Shown here piece after piece: positions 35,337-44,629 of a DNA stretch of 55,088 nt. The notes under the pieces were generated by a model. It searched no databases, had not been told where the DNA came from, and saw nothing but the letters and a program-made list of their open reading frames with translations. Numbering within the stretch: position 1 is the stretch's first letter; the number at the start of each line of letters is the position of its first letter. The stretch is from Prochlorococcus sp. AG-409-L18. Its GTDB lineage: Bacteria; Cyanobacteriota; Cyanobacteriia; PCC-6307; Cyanobiaceae. The stretch lies in assembly GCA_003215535.1 (NCBI GenBank), contig QCKG01000012.1, forward strand, positions 1 to 55,088, written 5' to 3'. The position numbers and the translations under genes are program-made.

Positions 35337-36101
35337 ATGTTAGGTAAGTCCTTGATCAACTTCTCTCCTTTGGAAGAAGGAATCTTACTAAAGAGATATA
35401 AGCGTTTTTTGGCTGATGTTGAATTGACTAGTGGAAAGGTCGTCACTGCACATTGTGCAAATACAGGGCCCATGAGAAGTGTTCTGAATTTAGGAGGTCG
35501 TGTGAGGCTTAGATATGCTCCATCTCCGACCAGAAAGTTGTCTTGGTCATGGGAACAGGCTGAAGTTCAAGGAGTGGATGATTTGCCTTGTTGGGTGGGT
35601 GTTAATACTTCATTGCCTAATACTTTGATTCGATTGGCAATTCAGGCAGGTTTTTTGAAGGACCAACTTGGGGAAATTAAAGAAATTCGTAAAGAAGTTA
35701 CCTACGGAAGTAATAGGCGTAGCCGTATTGATTTACTCCTTTCGCCTCATGGAGGAAACTCTGATGCTAGGGATATTTATCTGGAGGTTAAAAACACAAC
35801 GTGGAGGGAAGGGTGTTTGGGGGTGTTCCCAGACACTGTTAGCGAAAGAGGCCAGAAGCATTTGATAGAGCTTGTTGGCGTTCTTCCTGCTTCAAGAGCT
35901 GTCTTAGTGCCTTGTTTGAGTCGATCCGATTTGAAAAGGTTTGCACCTGGCGATAGTGCTGATCCAACTTATGGGAAATTATTTAGAGAGGCTTTGAATG
36001 CAGGTGTTGAGGTGATTCCTTGTTGCTTTGGTTTTCATTGTGATCACATCACTTGGGAGGGAACGAGGCCTTATCAGAGACATCAAATGCATTCCGATTG
36101 A
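35337..36101 (+). CDS. sfsA: SfsA family protein (sugar fermentation stimulation homologue)
   Basis: A 254-residue SfsA protein. Family blocks are LLKRYKRFLADVEL, AHCANTGPM, the central SRIDLLL and DIYLEVKNTTW (an E-x-K arrangement resembling a PD-(D/E)xK nuclease core), then FPDTVSERGQKHL. In E. coli it was described as a DNA-binding regulator of maltose genes; the actual activity, possibly a nuclease, is unsettled. The ATG at 35337 is close to the murJ start on the opposite strand. Confidence 0.92.
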   Translation: MLGKSLINFSPLEEGILLKRYKRFLADVELTSGKVVTAHCANTGPMRSVLNLGGRVRLRYAPSPTRKLSWSWEQAEVQGVDDLPCWVGVNTSLPNTLIRLAIQAGFLKDQLGEIKEIRKEVTYGSNRRSRIDLLLSPHGGNSDARDIYLEVKNTTWREGCLGVFPDTVSERGQKHLIELVGVLPASRAVLVPCLSRSDLKRFAPGDSADPTYGKLFREALNAGVEVIPCCFGFHCDHITWEGTRPYQRHQMHSD

Positions 36102-36140
36102 AATTGAAGTTTAAAGATTTCATCTTCATAAAAAGGTTTT

Positions 36141-36182
36141 GTATCAACGACGACTGGGCTGACTTGAATTTTCAATCATGTT
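36141..36182 (+). promoter_or_regulatory. candidate NtcA-activated promoter of amt
   Basis: GTATCAACGACGAC (36141-36154) fits GTA-N8-TAC at five of six positions and fully fits GT-N10-AC. A -10-like CATGTT lies 22 bases downstream (36177-36182), the spacing expected for an NtcA-dependent promoter with the activator centred near -41. This fits nitrogen control of amt but rests on short motifs. Confidence 0.45.
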
Positions 36183-36195
36183 TGAAGAGTAAATA

Positions 36196-36231
36196 CTGGA
36201 CCTATGCGTCCAGACCTAATTCGTAGTTAGG
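36196..36231 (+). promoter_or_regulatory. two tandem hairpins in the amt leader
   Basis: Hairpin 1 is CTGGAC-CTATGC-GTCCAG (36196-36213). Hairpin 2 is CCTAA-7 bases-TTAGG (36215-36231). The only Shine-Dalgarno-like bases before the amt ATG (AGG, about nine bases upstream) lie in the 3' arm of hairpin 2, so folding could limit translation. It does not match the glnA RNA or downstream-peptide motifs as I know them. Confidence 0.5.
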
Positions 36232-36240
36232 CACTTTTCT

Positions 36241-37683
36241 ATGACCACTGCTCTGCCTTCGCCTTCACGGCGGCGCATTGCTCGTCTCCAAGAGGCAAGC
36301 CTTTTGGAAGGGCCAATGCTCCTTCTTCGTAGCTTTCGTGGGTTCAGCTCTCATCGATCTTTAATGTGGCTGGCCTGTGTGCCAATTGCTCTTAGCGGCC
36401 TTGGGCTTTTTAACCTTGCTGTTCATGCAGCAGAAGACTCAGAAGTTACCCTCAGCATTGAGGGACTTGCTAACAATCTTTGGATCTTGGTTGCTGCAGT
36501 CTTAGTCATTTTTATGAATGCAGGCTTCGCCATGGTGGAAGCTGGAATGTGTCGGCAAAAGAATGCAGTAAACATATTGGCTAAGAACCTTATTGTCTTC
36601 ACTCTTGCAGTGACTGCTTATTGGTTCATTGGTTTTCAGGTTATGTATCAATCTGACTGGGTTATCCCAGGAGTTTTGAAGTTTGGAGGTTTGTTTTTTG
36701 ACCCAACAGTTACTGATTCAGTAGCGCTTGTCCCCAGTGTTGACTTCCTATTTCAGGCTGCTTTTGCAGGTACAGCTGCGACGATTGTCTCAGGGGTAGT
36801 TGCCGAGAGAATCAAGTTCGGTGAGTTTGTTGTGTTCTCTTTGGTTCTTACAGCAATTATTTATCCAATTGCTGGATCGTGGCAGTGGAATGGTGATGGT
36901 TGGCTTGCACAGGCTGGATTTATTGATTTCGCAGGCTCGACTTTGGTCCATTCAGTAGGAGCTTGGGCTGGTTTAGTTGGGGCAATAGCTCTTGGGCCCC
37001 GTATTGGGAAGTTTGTTAATGGAAAAACACAGGCATTGCCTGGTCACAACATGGCTATTGCAACTCTAGGAGCTTTAGTCCTTTGGATTGGTTGGTATGG
37101 TTTCAATGGTGGATCAGTTCTTGCTCTTGATCAGACTGTCCCATATGTAGCTGTTACAACAACTTTGGGTGCGGCTGGAGGCGGCATTGCGGCAACTTTG
37201 ATTAGTCAGTTGAATACTGGCAAACCAGACCTGACGATGACTATTAATGGCATCCTTGCAGGTTTGGTCAGTGTTACTGCTGGCTGTGATGGAGTTTCAA
37301 TGTGGGCAGCTTGGGTTATGGGTGCGATTGGAGGAATCCTTGTGGTTTACTCTGTTTCCATCATTGACTCTCTTCAAATTGATGATCCAGTAGGTGCCGT
37401 ATCTGTTCATGGCACATGTGGTGTCTGGGGAACCTTGGCAGTTGGTCTATTCAACACAGATGCAGGTTTATTTACTGGCCATGGGCCTGGTCAGCTCTTT
37501 ACTCAAGCCATTGGATGTGTTTCTTATGCGGCTTTTACAGTCATAACCTGTTGGCTTGCTTGGAAAATCATTGGTAGCTTGTTTGGCGGCCTCAGGGTAT
37601 CCGAGCAGGAAGAGATTTCAGGCCTTGATATTGGTGAGCATGGCATGGAGGCTTATCCAGACTTCGCCTCAGCTGGTAATTAA
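36241..37683 (+). CDS. amt: ammonium transporter Amt
   Basis: Membrane ammonium channel/transporter of 480 residues. A basic N-terminal extension of about 40 residues precedes a signal-like hydrophobic segment ending VHAAEDSE. The Amt core then has eleven predicted helices, the EAGMCRQKNAVNILAKNL motif, and the conserved pore histidines in STLVHSVGAWAGL and VSVHGTCGVWG. It is a typical NtcA target, and a candidate NtcA promoter and structured leader lie upstream. A strong terminator follows. Confidence 0.95.
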   Translation: MTTALPSPSRRRIARLQEASLLEGPMLLLRSFRGFSSHRSLMWLACVPIALSGLGLFNLAVHAAEDSEVTLSIEGLANNLWILVAAVLVIFMNAGFAMVEAGMCRQKNAVNILAKNLIVFTLAVTAYWFIGFQVMYQSDWVIPGVLKFGGLFFDPTVTDSVALVPSVDFLFQAAFAGTAATIVSGVVAERIKFGEFVVFSLVLTAIIYPIAGSWQWNGDGWLAQAGFIDFAGSTLVHSVGAWAGLVGAIALGPRIGKFVNGKTQALPGHNMAIATLGALVLWIGWYGFNGGSVLALDQTVPYVAVTTTLGAAGGGIAATLISQLNTGKPDLTMTINGILAGLVSVTAGCDGVSMWAAWVMGAIGGILVVYSVSIIDSLQIDDPVGAVSVHGTCGVWGTLAVGLFNTDAGLFTGHGPGQLFTQAIGCVSYAAFTVITCWLAWKIIGSLFGGLRVSEQEEISGLDIGEHGMEAYPDFASAGN

Positions 37684-37706
37684 TCAGTTAAAACTGGATG
37701 TTTCCT

Positions 37707-37736
37707 TAAAAGCCTGGCCATTGGCCAGGCTTTTTT
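37707..37736 (+). terminator. Rho-independent terminator of amt
   Basis: A stem AGCCTGGCC / GGCCAGGCT with a three-base loop is followed by six T. It begins about 25 bases past the amt stop and should separate amt from ispH. Confidence 0.92.
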
Positions 37737-37788
37737 GTTGTGTTCATCTTGTCTTACTAATAAAGTCAATAGATAAGGGATTGGTTCA

Positions 37789-39000
37789 ATGGTTATGGAT
37801 ACCCAAGCTTTCAAACGGTCGTTGCATCGATCTGACCGGTACAACAGAAGAGGCTTTGGGTCTCCCACTAAACGAGCTCAAGCTCTTGAGAAGGCTTATC
37901 AAAGTAGTTTGATTGCCTCAATTCGTGATAACGACTATTTGCTAGAGCATGGTCGCTTAAGAGTAAAGCTTGCTGAGGCATTTGGCTTTTGTTGGGGCGT
38001 AGAACGTGCAGTTGCTATGGCTTATGAAACTAGACGTCATTATCCGAATGAGAGTATTTGGATAACCAATGAGATCATTCACAATCCTTCGGTGAATGAT
38101 CATTTGCGGAATATGAATGTGCGTTTCATATCTGCTGAAAATGGAGTGAAGGATTTCTCTTGTGTAGGTGAGGGTGATGTCGTGATTTTGCCTGCATTTG
38201 GAGCAACTGTTCAAGAGATGCAGCTTCTTCATGAGCGGGGATGTCACATTATTGACACCACTTGCCCTTGGGTTTCAAAGGTATGGCACACCGTTGAAAA
38301 GCATAAGAAGCACACCTTTACTTCTATAATCCATGGGAAGGTAAAGCATGAGGAAACTCTTGCTACAAGTTCATTCGCAGGTACTTATTTAGTTGTTTTA
38401 GACCTTGAAGAGGCTGAATATGTTTCTAATTACATACTTGGGGATGGAGATCGTGATGAGTTCCTATCACATTTTGAAAAGGCTTCTTCTCCAGGCTTTG
38501 ATCCAGATTTAGACCTACAGCGCCTTGGAGTTGCAAATCAAACTACAATGTTAAAGAGCGAAACTGAAGAAATAGGAAGACTATTTGAGGGGACCATGCT
38601 TAAGAAGTATGGTCCAGCTCATTTAAGTGAGCACTTCTTAGCATTTAATACCATTTGTGATGCTACTGAAGAGAGGCAAGATGCGATGTTTTCTTTGGTT
38701 GATGAACCATTAGACCTTTTGGTTGTGATTGGGGGATTTAATTCTTCTAATACCACTCATCTTCAAGAAATTGCAGTAAGTAGAGGCATTAGATCTTTTC
38801 ATATAGATACCCCAGAGCGTATTGGAGATGAAACGAACACAATCACTCATAAACCTCTTGGAGAAGAACTTATAAAAGAAGAAAACTTCTTGCCTAAGGG
38901 GAAAGTCAATGTGGGCATCACCTCTGGCGCATCTACCCCGGATCGTGTAGTGGAGCATGTTATTCAGAAGTTAATCAAGCTCAGTGAAAATAAAGTCTGA
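37789..39000 (+). CDS. ispH: 4-hydroxy-3-methylbut-2-enyl diphosphate reductase
   Basis: Last enzyme of the non-mevalonate pathway, making IPP and DMAPP for carotenoids, chlorophyll phytyl and quinones. At 403 residues it is the long cyanobacterial/plant type. [4Fe-4S] ligands are visible in [23 protein letters not shown] and [13 protein letters not shown]; other conserved blocks are EIIHNPSVN and SGASTPD. An alternative ATG lies two codons downstream. In photosynthetic organisms it is usually fed electrons by ferredoxin. Confidence 0.97.
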   Translation: MVMDTQAFKRSLHRSDRYNRRGFGSPTKRAQALEKAYQSSLIASIRDNDYLLEHGRLRVKLAEAFGFCWGVERAVAMAYETRRHYPNESIWITNEIIHNPSVNDHLRNMNVRFISAENGVKDFSCVGEGDVVILPAFGATVQEMQLLHERGCHIIDTTCPWVSKVWHTVEKHKKHTFTSIIHGKVKHEETLATSSFAGTYLVVLDLEEAEYVSNYILGDGDRDEFLSHFEKASSPGFDPDLDLQRLGVANQTTMLKSETEEIGRLFEGTMLKKYGPAHLSEHFLAFNTICDATEERQDAMFSLVDEPLDLLVVIGGFNSSNTTHLQEIAVSRGIRSFHIDTPERIGDETNTITHKPLGEELIKEENFLPKGKVNVGITSGASTPDRVVEHVIQKLIKLSENKV

Positions 39001-39104
39001 ACCAACTGACCATTGATTAGGCATGCCTTTTTGTATTTTAGGAAAATTGAATGATTAGATCATTCAATTCGTTCAACCAACTAAGATGATATTGATAAGA
39101 GTTA

Positions 39105-39692
39105 GTGATGATGACTGAATCTGGGAATTCCAATCCTCCGGGCCCTGAATCCAGCGAATCTTCGCCTCAGCTAAGCGCTTCTAAGGCCCCACAGAAGGTT
39201 GAGGTGGTTGTGCAGAGTCCTTCTGCTCAGGGGGAAGTCAATATCACTGCGGAGTTAGCAATTTTTGTGCTCCGAGTAGTCGTGAGTGTGATGATGCTTC
39301 ACCATGGACTAGAGAAGTTTCAGGATCCCGAGGGCTTTGCGGAATTTGTAGTTGGTAAATACTTTGGATTCTTGCCTGGCAACCCTGTTTTGTGGACCTA
39401 CTTGGCAGCTATGACTCAAATAATTTGCCCTGTAGGGCTTGCACTTGGAGTATTTACGAGAATCTCAGCCTTGGGACTTATGTCAACAATGTTATTTGCC
39501 GTTTATTTTCACCTGCTTGATACAGGACTGGAAGGCTTCCCAATCGCAGTAGTGGAGAATCACAATTATATGTTTGAACTTTCTGCTATTTATGCAGTGA
39601 TATTTGGATATTTCCTTTGCGCAGGCCCCGGTAGACTCTCAGCATTCAGGAAGACAAATAAAATTACCTATTACCCTAAAGCTAATGACTGA
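39105..39692 (+). CDS. DoxX family membrane protein
   Basis: A 195-residue protein. A low-complexity proline- and serine-rich N-terminus of about 45 residues is followed by a four-helix DoxX domain: VLRVVVSVMMLHHGLEKF, then LWTYLAAMTQIICPVGLALGVFTRISALGLM and the C-terminal helices. The conserved HGLEKFQDPEGF motif is present. DoxX proteins are linked to oxidative-stress or quinone-related membrane complexes in other bacteria; the role here is unknown. The start is GTG at 39105, or ATG at 39108 or 39111. Confidence 0.85.
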   Translation: MMMTESGNSNPPGPESSESSPQLSASKAPQKVEVVVQSPSAQGEVNITAELAIFVLRVVVSVMMLHHGLEKFQDPEGFAEFVVGKYFGFLPGNPVLWTYLAAMTQIICPVGLALGVFTRISALGLMSTMLFAVYFHLLDTGLEGFPIAVVENHNYMFELSAIYAVIFGYFLCAGPGRLSAFRKTNKITYYPKAND

Positions 39693-39743
39693 TTGTATCT
39701 AGATATCTCTTAATTCTTATATTTGACTTGTAAATATATTTCC

Positions 39744-39776
39744 AAAAATATCTTCTTATTTAAAGAAGGTATTTTT
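39744..39776. terminator. bidirectional terminator between the DoxX gene and purH
   Basis: An inverted repeat AAAAATATCTTCTT / AAGAAGGTATTTTT with a five-base loop lies in the gap between these convergent genes. It has A-rich and T-rich flanks on both sides, so it could terminate transcription from either direction. Confidence 0.7.
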
Positions 39777-39792
39777 GTGAATTTGAAGTGAA

Positions 39793-41355
39793 TCAATGCA
39801 GGAAGTGTCTTTTGTTGCTGAACATCATTGCTATTCCTAATTCATCACATGCTTTGATGGAATCTGTATCTCTTATGCTTCCTCCTGGCTGAATTATTGC
39901 GCTTATCCCATATTCTGCGGCGAGTTGAACTGTATCCCCAAAAGGGAAAAAACCATCACTAGCAAGAACAGCGCCTTTTGCTTTTTCCCCAGCAGCTTCA
40001 AGAGCAATCTTTGCCGATCCGATCCTATTCATTTGGCCAGCCCCAATCCCAAGACTTTGTTCTGCAGAAGCTACAACGATTGCATTTGAGCGAACGTGTC
40101 TAACAAGACTCCAGGCGAACGAGAGGTCTTTTAACTCTTCAGATGAAGGTGTTTTTTTAGTGGCTAGCTTCCATTGGCTTTCATCTATTGATTGATCATC
40201 TTGCTCCTGAACTACGAATCCTCCAAGGATGCTTCTCACATTGTCCCGACCAGATTGATCGAGATCTAATGGACTGAGTTCGAGAATACGAAGGTTTTCT
40301 TTTGTAGCAAGAATCTTTATTGCTGCCGGGTCATATTTAGGCGCTACAACGCATTCCAAGAAAAGGCTTCGTAATTCATTTGCAGTTTCAACATTTACGG
40401 GTGTATTAAGCGCAACTATTCCTCCAAAGGCACTGATTCGATCTGCATCTAATGCTCTTTTTAAAGCTCTGTTTATTGAATTGGCGATTGCTACACCACA
40501 AGGGTTTGTGTGCTTGATTACTACTGCAGCTGGCTTTAAAGAAGGTTTGGGGCCTTCAGACCCATAGCCAAATTCTCTAACAGTGCAAAGTGCTGCTTCT
40601 AAATCGAGCAAGTTGTTTGTGCTTAGTTCTTTCCCTTGTATTTGCTTCGCACTGCCCCAGCCTTTGTCCTTTGAGCCATACCAAGTTGCCAGTTGGTGGG
40701 GGTTTTCGCCATAGCGAAGAGTTTGCTTATGAGGAACTGTTTGCAGCCAAGGAGCCTCTTTTGCATTTGTTTGTTCCGATATCCATTTGCTTATTGCAAT
40801 GTCATAGGAGGCCGTATGTTCGAATGCTTCGAGAGCAAGGGTACGGCGCATCTCCTCGGGGGGATAACCTTTCCCCTCTTCTAATGCTTCGAGGAATGAG
40901 GCATATTGATCAGGCCTTGTCAGAATAGAGACGTGAGAATGGTTTTTAGCAGCTGCTCGAATCATCGCAGGCCCACCTATGTCGATGTTTTCGATCGCTT
41001 CATCCCACTTGACAGCTGGGTTAGAGATGGTTTCTCTAAATGGGTATAGGTTCACCACAACCACATCAATATGAGTTATTCCTTGTTGCTGAAGGTCTAA
41101 ATCATGAGAGGAGTCGTTTCTTTTTGCGAGGATGCCACCATGAACAAAAGGGTGAAGTGTTTTTACTCGTCCACCAAGAATTTCTGGAGCTCCTGTGTGA
41201 TCTGCTACTCGTGTAACAGATAAACCGTTTTCTTCAAGAACTTTGGCAGTCCCTCCACTGGATACAAGTTTGAATCCATGATCTTCCAAAAGGGTTTTAG
41301 CTAAAGGTAGTAAACCTTGCTTATTGGAGACACTTAAAAGAGCTATTCGATTCAT
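39793..41355 (-). CDS. purH: bifunctional AICAR transformylase / IMP cyclohydrolase
   Basis: Final two steps of de novo IMP synthesis. The N-terminal cyclohydrolase (MGS-like) domain covers about residues 1-200 ([31 protein letters not shown]). The C-terminal transformylase domain has the catalytic KHTNPCGVA motif, [13 protein letters not shown], and [11 protein letters not shown] near the end. The 520-residue length is normal. It is divergent from the esterase gene, 62 bases apart. Confidence 0.97.
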   Translation of the reverse strand: MNRIALLSVSNKQGLLPLAKTLLEDHGFKLVSSGGTAKVLEENGLSVTRVADHTGAPEILGGRVKTLHPFVHGGILAKRNDSSHDLDLQQQGITHIDVVVVNLYPFRETISNPAVKWDEAIENIDIGGPAMIRAAAKNHSHVSILTRPDQYASFLEALEEGKGYPPEEMRRTLALEAFEHTASYDIAISKWISEQTNAKEAPWLQTVPHKQTLRYGENPHQLATWYGSKDKGWGSAKQIQGKELSTNNLLDLEAALCTVREFGYGSEGPKPSLKPAAVVIKHTNPCGVAIANSINRALKRALDADRISAFGGIVALNTPVNVETANELRSLFLECVVAPKYDPAAIKILATKENLRILELSPLDLDQSGRDNVRSILGGFVVQEQDDQSIDESQWKLATKKTPSSEELKDLSFAWSLVRHVRSNAIVVASAEQSLGIGAGQMNRIGSAKIALEAAGEKAKGAVLASDGFFPFGDTVQLAAEYGISAIIQPGGSIRDTDSIKACDELGIAMMFSNKRHFLH

Positions 41356-41417
41356 ATCAGTAGGTATGTAATGCGTTCAGTGGGCCAAGCTAATCATCTC
41401 TGATCAAAAATGCTGGT

Positions 41418-42023
41418 ATGAATGATGCTCTCATTAGGTGTTCTTGCCCTGAAGCTACTCATCGATTGGTATTGCTTCATGGTTGGGGAGCAGATGCTGA
41501 GGATTTAATTCCATTAGGCCGAGAGTTGATTCAGGAGGTTAATCCAAGTTTTGAATTGGTTGCCTTGCGAGCTCCTGAAGAACATCCTGATGGAGTAGGA
41601 AGACAATGGTACGGCTTATTCCCTCCAGATTGGGAAAGTGTTCCTACAGCGATTAATGCTTTGAAGAGTCGATTGCTTGCTATCGCTACCATCCAAATTC
41701 CTTTAGAGAAGACAGTTCTTTTAGGGTTCTCTCAGGGTGGGGCAATGGCAGTTTGTTGTGGTTCCAACTTGCCATTGGCAGGTTTAATTGGTTGTAGTGC
41801 TTATCCCCACCCTGGTTGGTGTCCTTCTAAAAAAAGCTCACCATTGGTTTTGACACATGGAAGATCAGATGATGTTGTCCCTTTTGAAGCAGCTAAAAAA
41901 ATAAAAAGTATTTTCAAAGCAAGTGGCCTTGACTCTGAATTATTGGAATTTCAAGGAGGGCATGAAATTCCTCAAGAATTGATCCCAAGGTTGAAACTTG
42001 CTTTGAAACGATGGTGTGCCTAA
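41418..42023 (+). CDS. phospholipase/carboxylesterase family alpha/beta hydrolase
   Basis: A 201-residue alpha/beta hydrolase of the carboxylesterase/thioesterase group. LLHGWGADAEDL supplies the oxyanion loop, LGFSQGGAMA the nucleophilic serine, THGRSDDVVP the aspartate and FQGGHEIP the histidine, so the triad is complete. The substrate is unknown; relatives hydrolyse short acyl esters or deacylate proteins. It ends 15 bases from the DUF3155 gene, tail to tail. Confidence 0.88.
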   Translation: MNDALIRCSCPEATHRLVLLHGWGADAEDLIPLGRELIQEVNPSFELVALRAPEEHPDGVGRQWYGLFPPDWESVPTAINALKSRLLAIATIQIPLEKTVLLGFSQGGAMAVCCGSNLPLAGLIGCSAYPHPGWCPSKKSSPLVLTHGRSDDVVPFEAAKKIKSIFKASGLDSELLEFQGGHEIPQELIPRLKLALKRWCA

Positions 42024-42038
42024 ATAAATTTGGACTAT

Positions 42039-42407
42039 TTAGACAAAGGCATATTCATATTCTTCAATTTCTTCCCAGTCGTCAGCTGTAAGCTCCAGAC
42101 CTTCAAACATAAGGTCTTCCCCAACAGCATCAACAATTGTTCTTAGTGATGGGAAAAGGAAATGGTTCTCTTCTGCATACTGAGCACTGAATAAGCCCTT
42201 CTCGCCCCAAAAGAATCGGTCAGTTGTGTGCTCGTTGCGGCGAACATTCAGAATTGCAGGAGAATGAAGACCAGCTTCTGCGATGTATCTTCGTGCGGCT
42301 GTAACTGGCTTGTGTTCCCCTGTTTGAAGGTGGTAAGTGGGCACATGTGCCAAAACTCTTTGACCAGCCAGGCGTCTGCGGCTGATGCGTTTGCGCTTCT
42401 TAGACAT
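42039..42407 (-). CDS. DUF3155 family protein
   Basis: A 122-residue cyanobacterial protein starting with the very basic MSKKRKRISRRRLAGQRVL, then HVPTYHLQTGEHKPVTAARRYI, and a strongly acidic C-terminus (TADDWEEIEEYEYAFV). The basic head suggests nucleic-acid or ribosome binding, but the function is unknown. I chose the ATG at 42407, which has a clear AAGGAG Shine-Dalgarno sequence; the frame is open to 42509 but the upstream part is not family-like. Confidence 0.88.
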   Translation of the reverse strand: MSKKRKRISRRRLAGQRVLAHVPTYHLQTGEHKPVTAARRYIAEAGLHSPAILNVRRNEHTTDRFFWGEKGLFSAQYAEENHFLFPSLRTIVDAVGEDLMFEGLELTADDWEEIEEYEYAFV

Positions 42408-42522
42408 GGACGAAAACTCCTTGAGGAGTGAAATTGAGATGGGACATGAGCGGAAAAACCGCCTTTTCAAAATCTCGGGCTGGTTGATGCTCGAGTGATG
42501 AGAGGCCAAACTTCGTCGAGCC

Positions 42523-43914
42523 GTGATAAACGCGCGTCATGAAAGGCCACGACGGGTGTTTAAAACTCAACATCAACTCAGCTGGCATAAAACAGAGGAT
42601 TTTTCTACCTCTGCTGTAGCTTTGGTAGCAACTAAATTGCAATCCCGCTTAGTTGATCTTGAGAGAGAATCACAGAGCAGCGTTGTACTGGTCGATAAGA
42701 ACATCTTAATACTTTTTTCTGAATTTTCCAAGCTTCTGCGTCTGGCGAATTTATCGGAACACCTCTTTAAATTGATCTCTATGCAGTTGTCAGAACGGTT
42801 CTTGAATTTGGTGAAGCAACAGCTGAATAGCTTCGAGGCTGAACCATGCCTGAAGCAAATTGTTGTTTATATTGCTCAGACAAGGGATGGGCAGAATCCA
42901 AGCTTAGAAGCTGTAGGTGAATGGCCTAATAATGGCAAGGGATTGCCACCAGTTGAAGCTGATCTTGAGTTAAGGGCTCCTTCCCCAGACAGACGTTGGT
43001 ATCCACTCCAAGACGGTTCAATCTTGCTGGGAGTTCTTCGAGCCGAACGATTACGTTCCGATCAAGCTTGGCCAGAAGGGTTGGATCTTCGATTGCAGGC
43101 TACTTCAGCTGCAATCGCTGAATGTCTTTGTTTAGACAGAGACAGAATGAAGTTGCTTGATCAGCTTTCAGAACAGCGTGAACAGATAGGTGTGATGGTG
43201 CATCAATTGCGAAATCCTTTAGCTGCTTTGGGCACTTATGCAAAACTTTTGTTGAGGAGACTGGGCCCAGAAAGTAAGCATCTGTCCTTGGTGGAAGGAT
43301 TGTTGAGCGAACAGGCTCAATTGAACCGATATGTTTCTGCTCTTGATCAGTTAAGTCAATTTAAATTACCTTCCCCTGCAGGAACAACAGCACCATTGCT
43401 ATTGCCTCCTGTGCTTTCAAATTCTTCATCCTTAAATATTCGGTCGCTTTTGGAACCATTAATTGAAAGATCATCTGTAACCGCAAATTTGCAATCACGA
43501 CAATGGTTTGCTCCTTCTAATTGGCCAATTTGGACTGAGAAAGAAATCCCTTTAGGAGATGGAATTGTTGCAGAAATAGTTGCAAACCTCTTAGAGAATG
43601 CATTTCGTTACAGCTCGCCATGTAGCTCGATAGGGCTTAAGTTAAGTGAACAAGGTCTTTGTGTTTGGGATGAAGGGACTCCTATTGCTCAAGAAGAGCG
43701 TGAAAGGATATTTGAGAAGGGTTATCGGGGCAAAGCAAGTGATCAACTCTCTAGCTCTGGTTCTGGCTTTGGACTAGCTCTTGCTCTCCAATTGGCTGAG
43801 AAATTAGGAGGTGATTTGAGCTTAATTAAAAAGCCTAAAGATTTTGATCAGAGTCTCCCAGATAAAGGCAATGCATTTGTTCTTACCTTGCCTTTAAAAG
43901 AAGAGCAAAGATAA
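42523..43914 (+). CDS. hik2: sensor histidine kinase, Hik2 / chloroplast sensor kinase (CSK) type
   Basis: A soluble histidine kinase. A GAF-like sensor region (about residues 88-205) is followed by the dimerisation helix with phospho-acceptor His227 in QIGVMVHQLRNPLAALG, which is the Hik2/CSK hallmark. The ATPase domain has an N box (EIVANLLENAFRYSS) and G boxes (SGSGFGLALALQLAEKLGG). Hik2/CSK proteins sense redox through a cysteine-bound iron-sulfur cluster; Cys109 in FEAEPCLKQIVVY is a candidate ligand. The first 86 residues from the ATG at 42523 are unusual, and Met87 (42781) is an alternative start. The end overlaps cobS by 32 bases tail to tail. Confidence 0.88.
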   Translation: MINARHERPRRVFKTQHQLSWHKTEDFSTSAVALVATKLQSRLVDLERESQSSVVLVDKNILILFSEFSKLLRLANLSEHLFKLISMQLSERFLNLVKQQLNSFEAEPCLKQIVVYIAQTRDGQNPSLEAVGEWPNNGKGLPPVEADLELRAPSPDRRWYPLQDGSILLGVLRAERLRSDQAWPEGLDLRLQATSAAIAECLCLDRDRMKLLDQLSEQREQIGVMVHQLRNPLAALGTYAKLLLRRLGPESKHLSLVEGLLSEQAQLNRYVSALDQLSQFKLPSPAGTTAPLLLPPVLSNSSSLNIRSLLEPLIERSSVTANLQSRQWFAPSNWPIWTEKEIPLGDGIVAEIVANLLENAFRYSSPCSSIGLKLSEQGLCVWDEGTPIAQEERERIFEKGYRGKASDQLSSSGSGFGLALALQLAEKLGGDLSLIKKPKDFDQSLPDKGNAFVLTLPLKEEQR

Positions 43915-44629
43915 GGAGGGTTAATGTTTCAACAACTACTAAGGAAGCACCATAGGAATCTCCGCTATGTCCACCTAATCGACTTCCTATTAATTGAGGG
44001 ATTGTAAAAGAGATTGCTATTCCAGCTCCTATAGCAAGCATTAGTCGCAAATTGCTTTGATTGTCTGGTGAAATAAGCAGAAGGAAGGGAATAGCTAACA
44101 GAATTATTAGCAATGCCGGTTGGAATTCTTTCCAGCCTTTCCAATTAAGTCTGTGGAAATCTTCAGACCCTTCTTTATGTAGGTATGGGAAATGGCCTAT
44201 TGCCCATAAAGGTGAGCATCTGCCCAGGAAACAGGCTATTGGTATTGCTAAGACTGCATTGGGGCCAAGTTTCAGTAGAGCGGCAAATTGAAGTGATAAG
44301 CAAATAATTAATGCTTGAACTCCACTGGCGCCCACCCTGCTGTCTCGCATTGCCTCAAGACATCTTTCTGAACCCGCGGCGACTCCATCTGCAGTATCCA
44401 TTAAGCCGTCAAAATGCAGCCCACCTGTGATCCAAGAACTAATAGCTATTGAGATCAAGGCTAAGGACTCTTTTGGCCAGCCGATTCCATCCATTATTAG
44501 CCAAGCCAAAGCTTGCAGTGTTCCTATAATCACACCAATCAATGGAGCAAAGCGAGCAATACGCTGAAAACTGGGTTTCAGGCATGAAGGGCTGGGTAAA
44601 ACTGTATAAAAGGTCCACGCTCCAGCCAA
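43883..44629 (-). CDS. cobS: adenosylcobinamide-GDP ribazoletransferase (cobalamin synthase)
   Basis: Membrane enzyme joining adenosylcobinamide-GDP to the lower-ligand riboside, the final assembly step of (pseudo)cobalamin. It has about six hydrophobic segments, with metal-binding signatures in GGLHFDGLMDTADGVAAG (DGxxDxxDG) and RDSRVGASG. The only standard start codon is TTG at 44629 (248 residues), without a ribosome-binding site. Coding-like residues (SPTWLKD) extend upstream to an ATT at 44659, preceded by AGAGG at ideal spacing, so ATT may be the true start. It overlaps the hik2 end by 32 bases. Confidence 0.9.
   Translation of the reverse strand: MAGAWTFYTVLPSPSCLKPSFQRIARFAPLIGVIIGTLQALAWLIMDGIGWPKESLALISIAISSWITGGLHFDGLMDTADGVAAGSERCLEAMRDSRVGASGVQALIICLSLQFAALLKLGPNAVLAIPIACFLGRCSPLWAIGHFPYLHKEGSEDFHRLNWKGWKEFQPALLIILLAIPFLLLISPDNQSNLRLMLAIGAGIAISFTIPQLIGSRLGGHSGDSYGASLVVVETLTLLIFALLLKAR

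Noticed and set aside
39016-39040. AGGCATGCCT followed by T run after ispH as a terminator
   Set aside because: The stem is only about four pairs with no proper loop, too weak to call.
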